DNA of 64,000 nt from Chrysaora quinquecirrha (taxonomy: Eukaryota > Cnidaria > Scyphozoa > Semaeostomeae > Pelagiidae): assembly GCA_014526335.1 (NCBI GenBank), contig JACTAT010000024.1, positions 211,635 to 275,634 of the forward strand, written 5' to 3'. The position numbers and the translations under genes were made by a program. Shown here in pieces: positions 12,478 to 22,619 of the stretch. Position 1 is the first letter of the stretch; each line of letters begins with the position of its first letter. The notes beneath the pieces are model-generated. The model did not search any database and was not told where the DNA came from. It saw only the letters and a program-made list of their open reading frames with translations.

Positions 12478-12834
12478 GAAAGCTGTATATGATTGAACTA
12501 AACTTATTGTGTGCTTAATCATTGCAACAGAGGAAGAGCTTTCTTTGAATGAAAGAAGCATGGCATTGGTGGATTTGGTGATGTTTGAAATCTTGAACAA
12601 ACCAGCATTGTATGATGAATGAGAAAGACTAGACTTTTTGTTGTCATCTTGTAGCTTAGAAGCAGCATTCTTTAGCCAGCAAAATTCTTCTGAATCGACA
12701 GATATAGGCAACTGATCTCGCTCTGGATTCCAATTCTGTACTTTTAGGACAGTTTGGTCATTGGTTTTAAATATTGCAAGCTGAATAAACTTTTTCACCA
12801 AGTTAGACTGTCTTCTCTGCAGATAAAGAACCAT
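12478..12834 (-). pseudogene. Family A uncharacterised protein, segment upstream of the TE insertion
   Basis: The open frame runs from 12834 down to the TTAA at 12474. Residues resemble the same uncharacterised family as 7740-8905: a WNPERDQLPIS stretch, SEEFCWLKNAASKLQ, SYNAGLF, then NAMLLSFKESSSSVAMIKHT and the break point SYTAFL. The listed frame continues about 35 codons into the inserted element (VLGGGRFSPPP), which is not part of the protein. More N-terminal parts of the family were not found with confidence between 12835 and 13560. The strand and order match the C-terminal half beyond the insertion, so one gene was interrupted. Confidence 0.65.
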
Positions 12835-15050
12835 ACAACATAAAGTTCAAGTGGTGGTTCTCTTTCCTTATTGTGCTTCTCTCTTTGCTGTGTTGCTGTT
12901 TTCGGAAAATGGAAAACAAATCCTTTGAAACATTTCTCAAGTATTATCTTCAGTGAAATAAATTGTGGCCTTCTGATTGCTCCAATAGTTAGCCAAGATC
13001 ATGTTTAATTGAACCCATATTCCTGTATGAATGTTAAGCCTGCTGCTCAAACTCTTTGTAGCATTGTTGCCAACATTTTAAGGGATATTGCAGCAAGGAA
13101 AGACTGGGTACTTCAGACTCATGCAAAAAAATGAAGTTTTTTGACTGCCTAATGATCGCAATAAGGTTGAAGGAACCAAAAAAGGCAGGCCATTTATATG
13201 CCATATTTTAGAATCAACCGTCGAAGTTGTGAAATGCATGAACACTGCTGCCTCAAATATTTAGCTAATTGGAAGAAAAGCTTAACAATCGCCCTGAAAT
13301 TTTTTTCTCAAAAAAACAGAAATCAAATCTCCCTGTGATGCAAACATTTGAAGGGCTCCAGGTTACTGCCTTATCTGTCACTGAAGCCACTAAATCTTGA
13401 ATCAGGATGTTGGGAATGAAAAAGCTCTCACTCGCAGATAGAAGTTAAAAAATGCTGCTTTTTCAATCATTAATACTGTATTATTGGATGTATCACCCTT
13501 AAACTGTTCTTCCGCATGTTGAAATACTTCTTACATGCCAGGTTTTTAGCTTTTAATCCACCTCTGTTTTGTGTTTCTATTGATCTCTGTGCTGCATGGT
13601 AGTTTCCACTGAAATGTTGCATCAATCAGATGATAACTTCATTTACTTCACATTTTTATCTCAGAGAATTTTTAGCTTTTTTAAAATTTGCAAACATAAC
13701 CTGACAACGTTTGAAGTTATTTCTTACTTATTACTTCAGGTTATGCTTGGGCTATCTACTGGAATGTTTTGTTGTACTAGATTTAGGGGGAGAAATCCAG
13801 CTCGATTGGAAATATCTTGTAGTGTATCTTATGATCGTACATGCACTGGGGTGTTAGTAAGTAATGAACTTGCCTTCACTCTGCTGTATACCAGACATAA
13901 AGGCATGTAAGGATGAGGAGTACTACCCCCTCCAAAGAAACTTTTTTGCCCGTCCAAAAACAGCACAAGCTCGCCCTAACGGATCCAATAGGTAAACAAG
14001 TTGACCCAAAGCAGATCATTTCTGTTTATATAAACATATATATCATCATTTCGCTGCAGTGTCTAAGCCAAAATATCCTACTTCTTAATACACTGTCTGA
14101 ACAAATGTGTATAGAGCCCGACCTGGCACGGTACATATTCATCATATATTGCAAGGATCATTTTGCATAAATCTAGCTCCATACCGTATTTTCTATAATA
14201 AGCACCTTCTCTCAAATAAGCACCTGTTTAAGATTGGGCTACCAACCAAGTTGGTAACTGACACTCCTCTGATAAAAGGTGCATCTGAAAGGAATTTAGG
14301 TCTTAACCTCTCTTTGTTTATAAGAGCAAGTGATTTTTGTTATATTTATGTGAAAATGTGGGGAGAGGAACTGGGTTTGTGCAGCAATGCAGCATTTGCT
14401 AGCTTTTCGCTTGCTCCCTTTTTGCACCTGGTCTGCTGGTCTTATTTTGATATTCAGCCAACATTTCCAGGCTCATGAAAGTTGAGTCCTGGGGTGAAAT
14501 CCTTGCATACCCCACTTGGCCCACTTAGTTTTGCAGCCTTATTATAGAATCCATCCTTAATTTAACTTCATTGGCCTAAATTACAGAGATACTAACATAT
14601 TTTTATAGACAAGTAGAAGCAATGTTGGAAAGCATGTCTGGATGATTATGTTCACATCACAATGGTTTCGCATGCATTTTTCATGATTTCTGTAACTTTT
14701 CCGAATCAACATACCCCTTTACTTTACTGTAAGAGAAGGTCTAAGTAATGTCTTTTCTGTGGATTTAAACTTGCCTAATTTCATATGCTTGGGTGTGAAA
14801 TTGGAGCCATCATTTATTTTTTGGTAGTTGAGATAATTTCTCAGACAAGAATCCCTTGCAAAGAAACCCGTTTGAAATCCCCTTACAGGGGCAAAATACA
14901 GGCTCGTCCTCTTGTAAAACCAATAAAACGTTTAAGTACATTTTGCCGGAATGTACAAAAATAAAGTGAGCTAAAATCCTTTAGATTGCTAGCTTATGTG
15001 TATGGAAAATAACGATTATCAAAATCTCCAAACTTACGAGAATTCAATAA
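12835..15050. other. No confident gene; possible eroded upstream part of family A
   Basis: I saw no convincing domain here. Plus-strand ORFs of 85-123 codons at 13596-14478 look non-coding. At 14180-14230 two AATAAGCACC-type repeats about 32 bp apart resemble terminal repeats seen in invertebrate transposons; this is a weak observation. Confidence 0.3.
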
Positions 15051-15825
15051 ATTCGATAGGAATTTCAAAAGAAAAACGACAAATTTTAACCGGCAAAACA
15101 TGTTTCGAACATTCTATGTTCATCCTCAGTTGCAATATACGAATGAGCTAATCAAGAAAATTACAGGAGTTAAATAGAGCTATAAAATATTACATAACTT
15201 GATAACAAACATGAGGTAGCTAAACAATTAAGAAATTGGTAACATTAAAGGTAGATAAGGCGTACAAATGGGAATAAGTTAATACAAACCGAAAAAAACT
15301 AATTAAAAAGAAAGATTCAGCTTGTAATGATAAAGTTGTTTATTGAGTGTGGGTTTCACCCAAGATATATGCAGCCCTTTCTTGATCTTAAGGGTAAAAG
15401 AGCTATTAGCACTATCAAGAATGGAGAAACTTTCTTCAGAGCAAAGAGCCCGGCAAGAAGGGGACTCATTTAAGTGTTAAAAAATATGGGAGTTTTTGTC
15501 CATGACCAAATGCTCTCAAATTCGTGTTGAAAGATGCCAAGAAATTTCCCCAACATAAAATGCAGAACATCCTCCACAAAGAAATTATTACTTATTCCCA
15601 TTTGTACGCCTTATCTACCTTTAATGTTACCGATTTCTTACTTTTTTAGCTACCTCATGTTTGTTATTAAGTTATGTAATACTTTATAGCTCTATGTAAC
15701 TCCTGTAATTTTCTTTATTAGCTCATTCGTATATTGCAACTGAAGATGAACATAGAATGTTCGAAACATGTTTGGCCGGTTAAAATTTGTCATTTTCTTT
15801 TGAAATTTCTATTGTAATTGAAATC
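15050..15825. mobile_element. Foldback element with ~230 bp inverted arms
   Basis: The left arm (about 15058-15290) and right arm (about 15590-15822) are inverted repeats, sharing TTTAACCGGCAAAACATGTT on the left and its complement-like AACATGTTTGGCCGGTTAAA on the right. They continue through GAACAT/ATGTTC, AAGGTAGATAAGGCGTACAA and the segment that says CCCATTTGTACGCC. The ~300 bp interior (15300-15590) shows no ORF of note. The right arm alone recurs at 60399-60630, where a long duplication begins. Each arm carries a CTGARGA-hairpin-GAAAC motif described in the findings. Confidence 0.7.
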
Positions 15826-16224
15826 TCCTGTTCCCACATGCAATTTGATTAAATTAATACTGGAGAAACCCATAAACTGGAACCTCATATCTTAGGTACA
15901 AGCGTGAGGGTCCTTATTTCTGGTGTTTGAGGTATCGTAAATATCATCAGTACAGTTAACTTATACATGACTTATGGCTTTTTTAACGTCATCAACAGCT
16001 TTGTTACATACATTACATTTCCTGATAAAACTATTTTTTACTGAAGTAACTGCCTGGAGTAATTTTTCACACTTTTTTGTTGGATAAGCTTATGTATTAC
16101 GAAATTGGTTTTTGTTAAGCGATTGAAAAGGCAAAGCTTAGTTTAAGCATGATTTACAAAAGCAGATCAAGCTTGAGTTATCAGCTAAATAATCAAATCT
16201 AACTGAATCAATTAACGAACATCT

Positions 16225-16726
16225 AAAATGATACTAAGTGTCACACTTTTCGCAGCAGATAGATTTGTGGTTATCAAATACCCTTGTAAACACTTGAGAC
16301 AAACTGGGCGAAACAGATCTCCATTCATCCTAGTTAGAGACTCGTTAATAAAATCTTACGGCTCATCTTTGACTGATCTCAAGGCCTTCGGCATCCAGAT
16401 TAAACATCATATTATGGACTGCATGTCATGGTACATGTAGATTATGCACTTGCCTTATCTTTGAATGCATTGCGCGGTAGCCCAATAGTTTTCCGGGGCC
16501 ATCAAGCTCATTCTAACGGCTGCCTGCAATTGATGAACTGTGCCAGCTTTGTCATGCCTTTGTATGCTTAAGTATTGGCATCGCCTATCTAGAGATCCTA
16601 AACTCCAAGCATATTTGTGGTATTCCTGTTCTAAAAAAGTCCAGAATTTCCTGTTGACACAATCCTCGTGAAATATATTGCTCGAGGTTTTTGATGAAGT
16701 TTTGTATTGTCTTTCCACTGGTCATT
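16225..16726 (-). pseudogene. Integrase-core (rve-type) transposon protein, N-terminal fragment, copy 1
   Basis: From 16726 downward the minus strand encodes an N-terminal HTH-like region (FLEQEYHKYAWSLGSLDRR), then a linker. After a frameshift near 16500 it gives GPGKLLGYRAMHSKIRQVHN, a stop in place of a residue, and HAVHNMMFNLDAEGLE. I recall this order (W-SL-TLDRR, then GPG-LGYRAM--KIRQ, then V---M---D--G) from the N-terminal part of integrase-catalytic-domain proteins common in invertebrate genomes. The DDE catalytic part was not found beyond about 16240. This copy has an extra A in the run at 16634-16640, shifting the start region; the copy at 61261-61530 keeps that frame open. Confidence 0.65.
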
Positions 16727-18935
16727 TCTAAAATAACCCTTTTTATCTGTTATCTTGTTGATTTCTGCTAGCAGTTCCTAGAAATAGGACAAAGTACTAT
16801 TCATAATAATGGGAAAAGCAGGGAGCAAATATAGTCTTGAGCTGACGCTTGACTTAATAGTTAAATAGCAAGGCTGTAACAGCCCAAGTAGCGATCGATT
16901 GTTTAACTTTTCACGGTGGGATCGGGATTGATGCCTTAAGGTCAGCAAGGTTTTTCTTATCCTCTAGATGAAATTTTTAAAATTGGAATTTTTCTCAAAT
17001 TTGGTGAAATCAAGGATTGTGGTCGTTCAGACCTCTTTTTCAAGGCTGCCTCTTGCAGATGTATATTGATATTGATACTCGTTATTGCCATATATGGCGA
17101 TTTCTTAAAAAAGAACCTATCACCTAACTATGGTTCACTCAGGTATTTTGTCCTACTTTGCGAAGCAAGTGCAAGTGGAGGGATGCCTGTACACGTAAGC
17201 AATTTTCGTGATGCTCATTATTTTACATTTGGGAAAATGTAGAAGATTTTTATGTTCTATAGCTACAGTGTTTATTCTTAAGAAAAGATGCAAAATTTCT
17301 TCTAGAAAATGTCATCCTGTTAGATTCTTAGGCAATTTAAACCAATGTAAATGATGTATTCATGTTTGATTTCTTGTCATATTCTGAGTACTTTGACACC
17401 AAAATGCCTTCTCAAAACCCACAATCCATTGTGGTAAATTCCAAGACTACTACATGTTGTTTCAGTCCAAAAATGATAATTCTTTACAATTTGGCAGAGG
17501 ACACTCACTAGAATGTCAATTCCAAAGATACCTAGAACATATAAAAATAAATACATACTTCATTGCAATCATTTCTGCTTTATAAATATACATTTTTCTT
17601 CATTAGCAATTTATGAAGATCCGCGCATGTGCAATATTGTCTGCCAATATTCAAAAGAAATGCACTCACAGTGATATGCCTGACATGTTTTGGTCACCAC
17701 CAGATAAGAGCAGTGCATGGTCTCTTGTGGTAGCTCCTTGCCCATGGTTCAGGATCTCTTGGGTGAATGTTTTCCCTGCATTCACGGCCTTTCCATAAAA
17801 GAGGGCAATATTTTTTTCACCTGTAAGTTATTTTTAATATTCAAGAATAGCCTATTTCCTTTATTACACAGTTTGGTTCCCAATATGTGCTTAAGTGCAT
17901 ATATTCTTGTGAGTTTGATTTGAATGCTAAGTGAGTATGACCAGGGATTTAATTTTGGAAATATAAAGCTATCTACTTAGAAACTCCAAATCTTTTAACA
18001 GGCAGATCAACAAATTTTGCTCTCAGCGTTTAAACATCAAACAAGCTGAGAAATTTGAAAATTGATACTTTCTCTCATTTTTTTTAAACATGAAAGTTAA
18101 ATCAGAGCGGATCAACGTTTCAAAGGCTGTGTCATTGATAGTTTTCAAAAGCATGTTTATGTTGGAAAAGTGGGTATGATATGAGCGTTTATCTAAGAAT
18201 TTAAACTGGTGGACATAAGCACACTTAATTGCTTAGTGGGAACCAAACTTAATGAAGTATGATGTTTTGAATAAGGAAATCTACCTTGTTGACACCTGCT
18301 ACAATGGCCATTGCTGCAACTGTCACAATGTACACAGGGTTGAGGAATGCTCCGAATGAGCACATTTTTATTTTCTAACTATTGTGTAGTATTATTTGGA
18401 AATCTGTATTTCTTCCCTGTCAGGACTTTGATAGAAAAATTTCTGTGTCTTTATCAACATGAAATGGCCTTTCTTGCGGAAAATGCAATGAAATTTTCCG
18501 TAGCAATGCCATAGCAACTAAGCTTTCTGGTAAAATTTATGGCAGAGCAATAAATAATTGACAAAAAAAAACTTGTTTGCTAAATCTTAAAAATGCTAAG
18601 TTTTCAACTACCATTTTTGGTTTCAATGCAGACAGTCCTGTTGCCTATAAGTTTATCTGCAATGCTGAATATGGCATTTTCTACTGTCCTTCCCTGGTAG
18701 TGAAAAGAACTTCACCTCGTGTTGTTGCAGACACCTGCAACATAGAGTAAAAATGTTTTTTATGCACAAGCATTTTCAAAATGGTAGAGAGACCCGCGGG
18801 AAAATAGCAGAAATACAAATTTTGGCGCCAAGCTAAACTCAGCTGACTGAACACAGTTTTCTGTTTGCCAACTTCGTAAACTTTTAACTTCGTAAATTTT
18901 TACTTGTTGGCCTGGAAAATGTTTGCCAGGCTAGA
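16727..18935. other. No gene recognised (within duplication)
   Basis: AT-rich. Short plus-strand ORFs at 17613-17923 are seen in both duplicate copies, but I could not assign them. Minus-strand translation near 18720-18640 gives a short GRTVENAIFSIADKLIGN-like stretch of unknown nature. Confidence 0.4.
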
Positions 18936-20371
18936 AAATTTTGCAGTGAGACTGGGTGCTCTATCTGTCGGCGAAAAACTGACAGTAGGCCGTTTGTTGA
19001 CACCCCTGCTACAGAAGACGAAAAAACAGTTGTGTGCTGTTGTTTTCAAATAAAAGAGCTGGCCGATGGGCAAATTTGTTCTTTTTGTTGTCGAGCCATA
19101 CGAAGATTCAAAAATACGGGAGTGAAGGCACCAACGGTGAGTATAATAATTTTAGGCCGTTTGCTACTTGTATTTGAATTAGTAATTTTAATGTTGTTAG
19201 GCTTCAGTAGTCTATCTATAACGAACAGAAGATTTGATAAGTAATATTGAAGACTTTTTTATCAACTGGCACAGTTGAATACAAAATATTTTAATACAAG
19301 ATTTGTTAAAAGCATTTCAAATTTGGCTGACATTTTAGGTAAGCACAAATAATGAATACATATCATAAAGTTCTTATTTTTACTGTCAAATAAGTATACT
19401 TAAATTGTTCCTTGTGTTTTACTAGTGTGCAAATTCAGGAAAAAGTGGCAGCAAAGGCAGACCACCAAAGAGGCAGTTGTTTGGAGTCGCTGCTCAAGCT
19501 GAAGGAGCTGTTTCAAGAACACTAGAGCCTGTATTGTCATCACCAGAGCCTGCAAAAACTTTCAACTCTGTCCAGACAAGCCCACTCCAGCAATGGCATG
19601 ATGTTGGACATTCCAAGTACGGCAATGTATGCCAAAGTTCAGAAGGTGACGTGCTGCTTCCTCCTGGACATCTGGAATCAATCTTTGAGCAAAATTTTCC
19701 TTTGCAACAACTTGGATATGAGCTGCAGTAGCTCTAAGGTAACATGTATTCCAAATTCAAGGATGAAACAGCACCAATATATAATCCAGTCTTGTTTCAA
19801 CAATTCTGTGTGGAATCTGAGGCACCCAACATTTTTGACAGCATTTTGAAGATGATGACCCCACCTAGAAGACAGGAGAAAAGAATATCTGATATTGAGA
19901 AGCTAGCAGTAAATATAATTTATACTTTATGCTATGGGCTAGGTCAAAAATGTAATTTTATGCAAAAAGATTTTAGCCTTTTCTTAATGACAGAAAATTT
20001 GAATATGCCTGCACTTGACACAGCAAGAAAGCTTGGTGTTACATGCACAGGGACTACAGGTAGGACACATTTGTCTAACACATTAGTCGCTTATGAACAT
20101 GAAATTGATGACGTCATTGATAGAGCAATTGCTTTTGGCCATCTTATCATTGCTATTATTGACGACTTCAGAACTATTCATAGTCATAGACGATCTGACA
20201 GTGAGAAAACATCAGATGCCAAATGTATGTACACAATGGTTATTCTGTATTTTCTGATTTGCCAGCTATTCCTCTGCATTCTGACTGTAGCCACTTAGAC
20301 CCTAATATTCTTTATCCAGATGAATTGGCCAGAGAAATAACTGCTGATAAGTATATGCATAAATTGTCAAT
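18936..20371 (+). pseudogene. Family B uncharacterised protein, 5' exons, interrupted by LINE
   Basis: Exon 1 ends at 19136 before GTGAGT. It encodes a Cys-rich segment (VCCCFQIKELADGQICSFCC) followed by RRFKNTGVK. Exon 2 begins after TTTACTAG at 19426 in phase 0 with CANSGKSGSKGRPPKR, a Lys/Pro-rich linker. Further on, 19744-20240 encodes YSKFKDETAPIYNPVLFQQF, a region with TARKLGVTCTGTTGRTHLSN, and IIAIIDDFRTIHSHRR. After a shift near 20240 come PLHSDC and LDPNILYPDELAREITADKY. Coding then stops at about 20371, where the LINE starts. The protein resumes at 31114. I recall this layout from a large uncharacterised family expanded in cnidarians. Role unknown; a transposon-derived origin is inference. 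Stops near 19734 and two frame changes suggest decay or consensus errors. Confidence 0.6.
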
Positions 20372-20560
20372 GTAATTGGACTGATTATTGGGAATTCGAT
20401 ACTTCCGTGTTATACGAGGCGGGCGTGTATTTCCTTGCTCTGAGTTTTTTCGTTAATATCAATATGTTTTAAAGTAAATTTGTTTTATCACTTGGTGGAT
20501 ATTCTTTAATTGTTTGTACTAGAAGACTACTGTAAATTAAAATCGAACTATGAATGAAAT

Positions 20561-22553
20561 ATGTCAAAACACAATGTAAATGTAAAGACATCGTGTGTGA
20601 CGGTTAAAGTTCCTCCAGATGAAACTGCCCCTTGGATATCAATATTGAAAGAGCGTTATGGCGAGTTTCTTCAAAGAATAGACGGTTTCAGAGTTGAAAC
20701 AAAGATTGATAATGAATCCAAGAAAACAGCCTTCTCAATTTGGGATCATATCAAAAATTGATGATCTATTGAGGATCTCAGTCTTCTCAACGGGAACCAT
20801 TATGGGGCAAGGTAGTTCCTTGTTAAAATGGAAAGAGACAGAGCTAGAATTAATCACCAAAATCAAAGAAGGTAAGATCTCAGATTTGAACTACGAGATT
20901 GCTGAATTTGTGAATAAACTTCGTGAATCAGACACAACTACTCATGCTTCAAATGACAAAGCTAAAAAAAAAATTGCCGAAAACATCCCGCTACTTGAAG
21001 ATGACGACCCAGAATTCGTATCTGACTATTATGATGATGATATTAATCTAAGCTACAAAAACCCTACCGAAGTTTCGTTAAAAGATTTACTTAGTCGAAT
21101 TGTTAATCTAGAAAAAGAAAATGATCATCAGAAATCGGTTATCTTAAATATGAAATCAAATCTTGCTGATAACACCAAAGAATTACTCGAATTAAAGAAA
21201 GAAAACAATCGGTTAAATGCATCCCTAAAATCTTTAAAACAAAATGATCAACTAAACCAAGATCTTTCAGCTAAGGAGAAAGAGTCTTTTAAGGAGAATT
21301 TTGAATCCTTGCAAAAACAGTCCCGTGAACAAAAAGCAAATTTTTCCGTTCTTCAGAGAGAATTCAAGTCACTTGAAGATAGCTTTAATAAATTTATTGA
21401 AAAATATAACGATTCGATTTACTGCGAAAAAACAGGTGAACGTCTTTCACAAAGGCAAATTTCCAATATCCAGCAGGATGTTATTATTACGCAAGAATCT
21501 ATGGAAAAAATAAATCTTGGTTTTGAATCATTGAAAAACAAAGTTAATGACAAGTTAAACCACATGAGTCAAATAATAAAAACAACAGCGCCAGAACCCA
21601 AGTCTCCATCTACCTCGGCACCTGTCATCGATGCCCCATCTGCGACGTCAAATGATATCACCATGTCAGGTGTTGAAAGAGAAAATGCATCTAGGCAAGA
21701 AAACTTCAGATCGACCAGACAATTTACGCCTGTTAACCTCACCCAAAAGAAAACCCTTCTGATTGGTGATTCGATACTTAAAGGTATAAAAACTAAACGC
21801 TTTGACTTTAGCGGAAATACCTTTATACAGACGATAAGAGGAGGTAAACTAAGAGATATCTCCGATTACGTTTCTTTAATTACAAACTGCAACCCCGACA
21901 TGATTGTTATACACGTGGGAACAAATAACCTTATATCTGACTCTCCCTCCGTCATCGTCAGTAAATTTGAAAGTCTTATCAACAAACTGAAGGATAAGTT
22001 CCCTCAAACTAGACTCCTGATATCTGAAATTATCTCACGACAATCAAACGAGTTAAACCAAAATTTTGGACCTATTATTGATAACATAAATAAAGATCTT
22101 GAAGCTCTGGCCATCGAAAAAAATTTCAACATCATCTCTAATGAAAATCTGCGTCACACATCATATAGATACGATGGGCTACATCTCACACAAGAAGGCA
22201 CTAAAAAATTTGTTAAAAATCTAAAATCTCAATTCATCAAAAGGAGAAACAATGGTATGATAACACCTCGATACAGATCTAACGAGCAATTTACTCCTGT
22301 CTTACAAAGATCACATGAGCAAAGACAGCCAGCCCCTCAACCTGAAATTTTCCAATATGAAAACTCTCGACGACCTGTAGCTGCTAATGTTGGGCATAGG
22401 ATATGTAAACCAAAACCAGATGTCAACTGCACCTCAAAATCAACAACAAAATCAAACATTCTATTTACCTTATGGACAGAACAATCATCAACTATTCCAA
22501 CCCTTACTGCCTATCCTACCCCATCCATACCCATTAGGTCAACCACTAAATAG
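20561..22553 (+). pseudogene. LINE ORF1: coiled coil plus SGNH/GDSL esterase domain
   Basis: The protein starts at 20561 (SKHNVNVKTSCVTVKVPP) and needs one frameshift near 20755 to join the long frame that continues to 22553. N-terminal residues include a TGTIMGQG motif. About 170 residues of heptad-rich, Glu/Lys-rich coiled coil lie at roughly 21080-21560. A Ser/Thr/Pro-rich linker is followed by an SGNH hydrolase (21750-22245). It has block I LLIGDSIL with the catalytic Ser, block III VIHVGTNNL, and the C-terminal block V YDGLHLTQEG with the catalytic Asp/His pair. A Gln/Pro-rich tail follows. ORF1 proteins with such esterase domains are known in CR1 LINEs, where they may act on lipids or membranes during retrotransposition. 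Catalytic residues look intact; the single shift is the main defect. Confidence 0.85.
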
Positions 22554-22619
22554 AAACTTTGGTCAAATGTATTAAGGAATATCCACTAGTTGTTTGTTGA
22601 AAATAAGGAAAAAACATAA

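Larger units (their letters stand above)
15598..19201. repeat. Segmental duplication, copy 1 (matches 60401-64000)
   Basis: From CCCATTTGTACGCC at 15598 to TTTTAATGTTGTTAGG at ~19201 the sequence is repeated in the same orientation at 60401-64000. Differences are rare: single-base indels in homopolymers and a few short changes, such as the GATCCGCGC present only at 17614-17622. Copy 2 is cut by the window edge, so the true length exceeds 3.6 kb. Confidence 0.95.

Noticed and set aside
16228..16440. Plus-strand 70-codon ORF
   Set aside because: Antisense to the integrase-like pseudogene, which has recognisable motifs on the minus strand.
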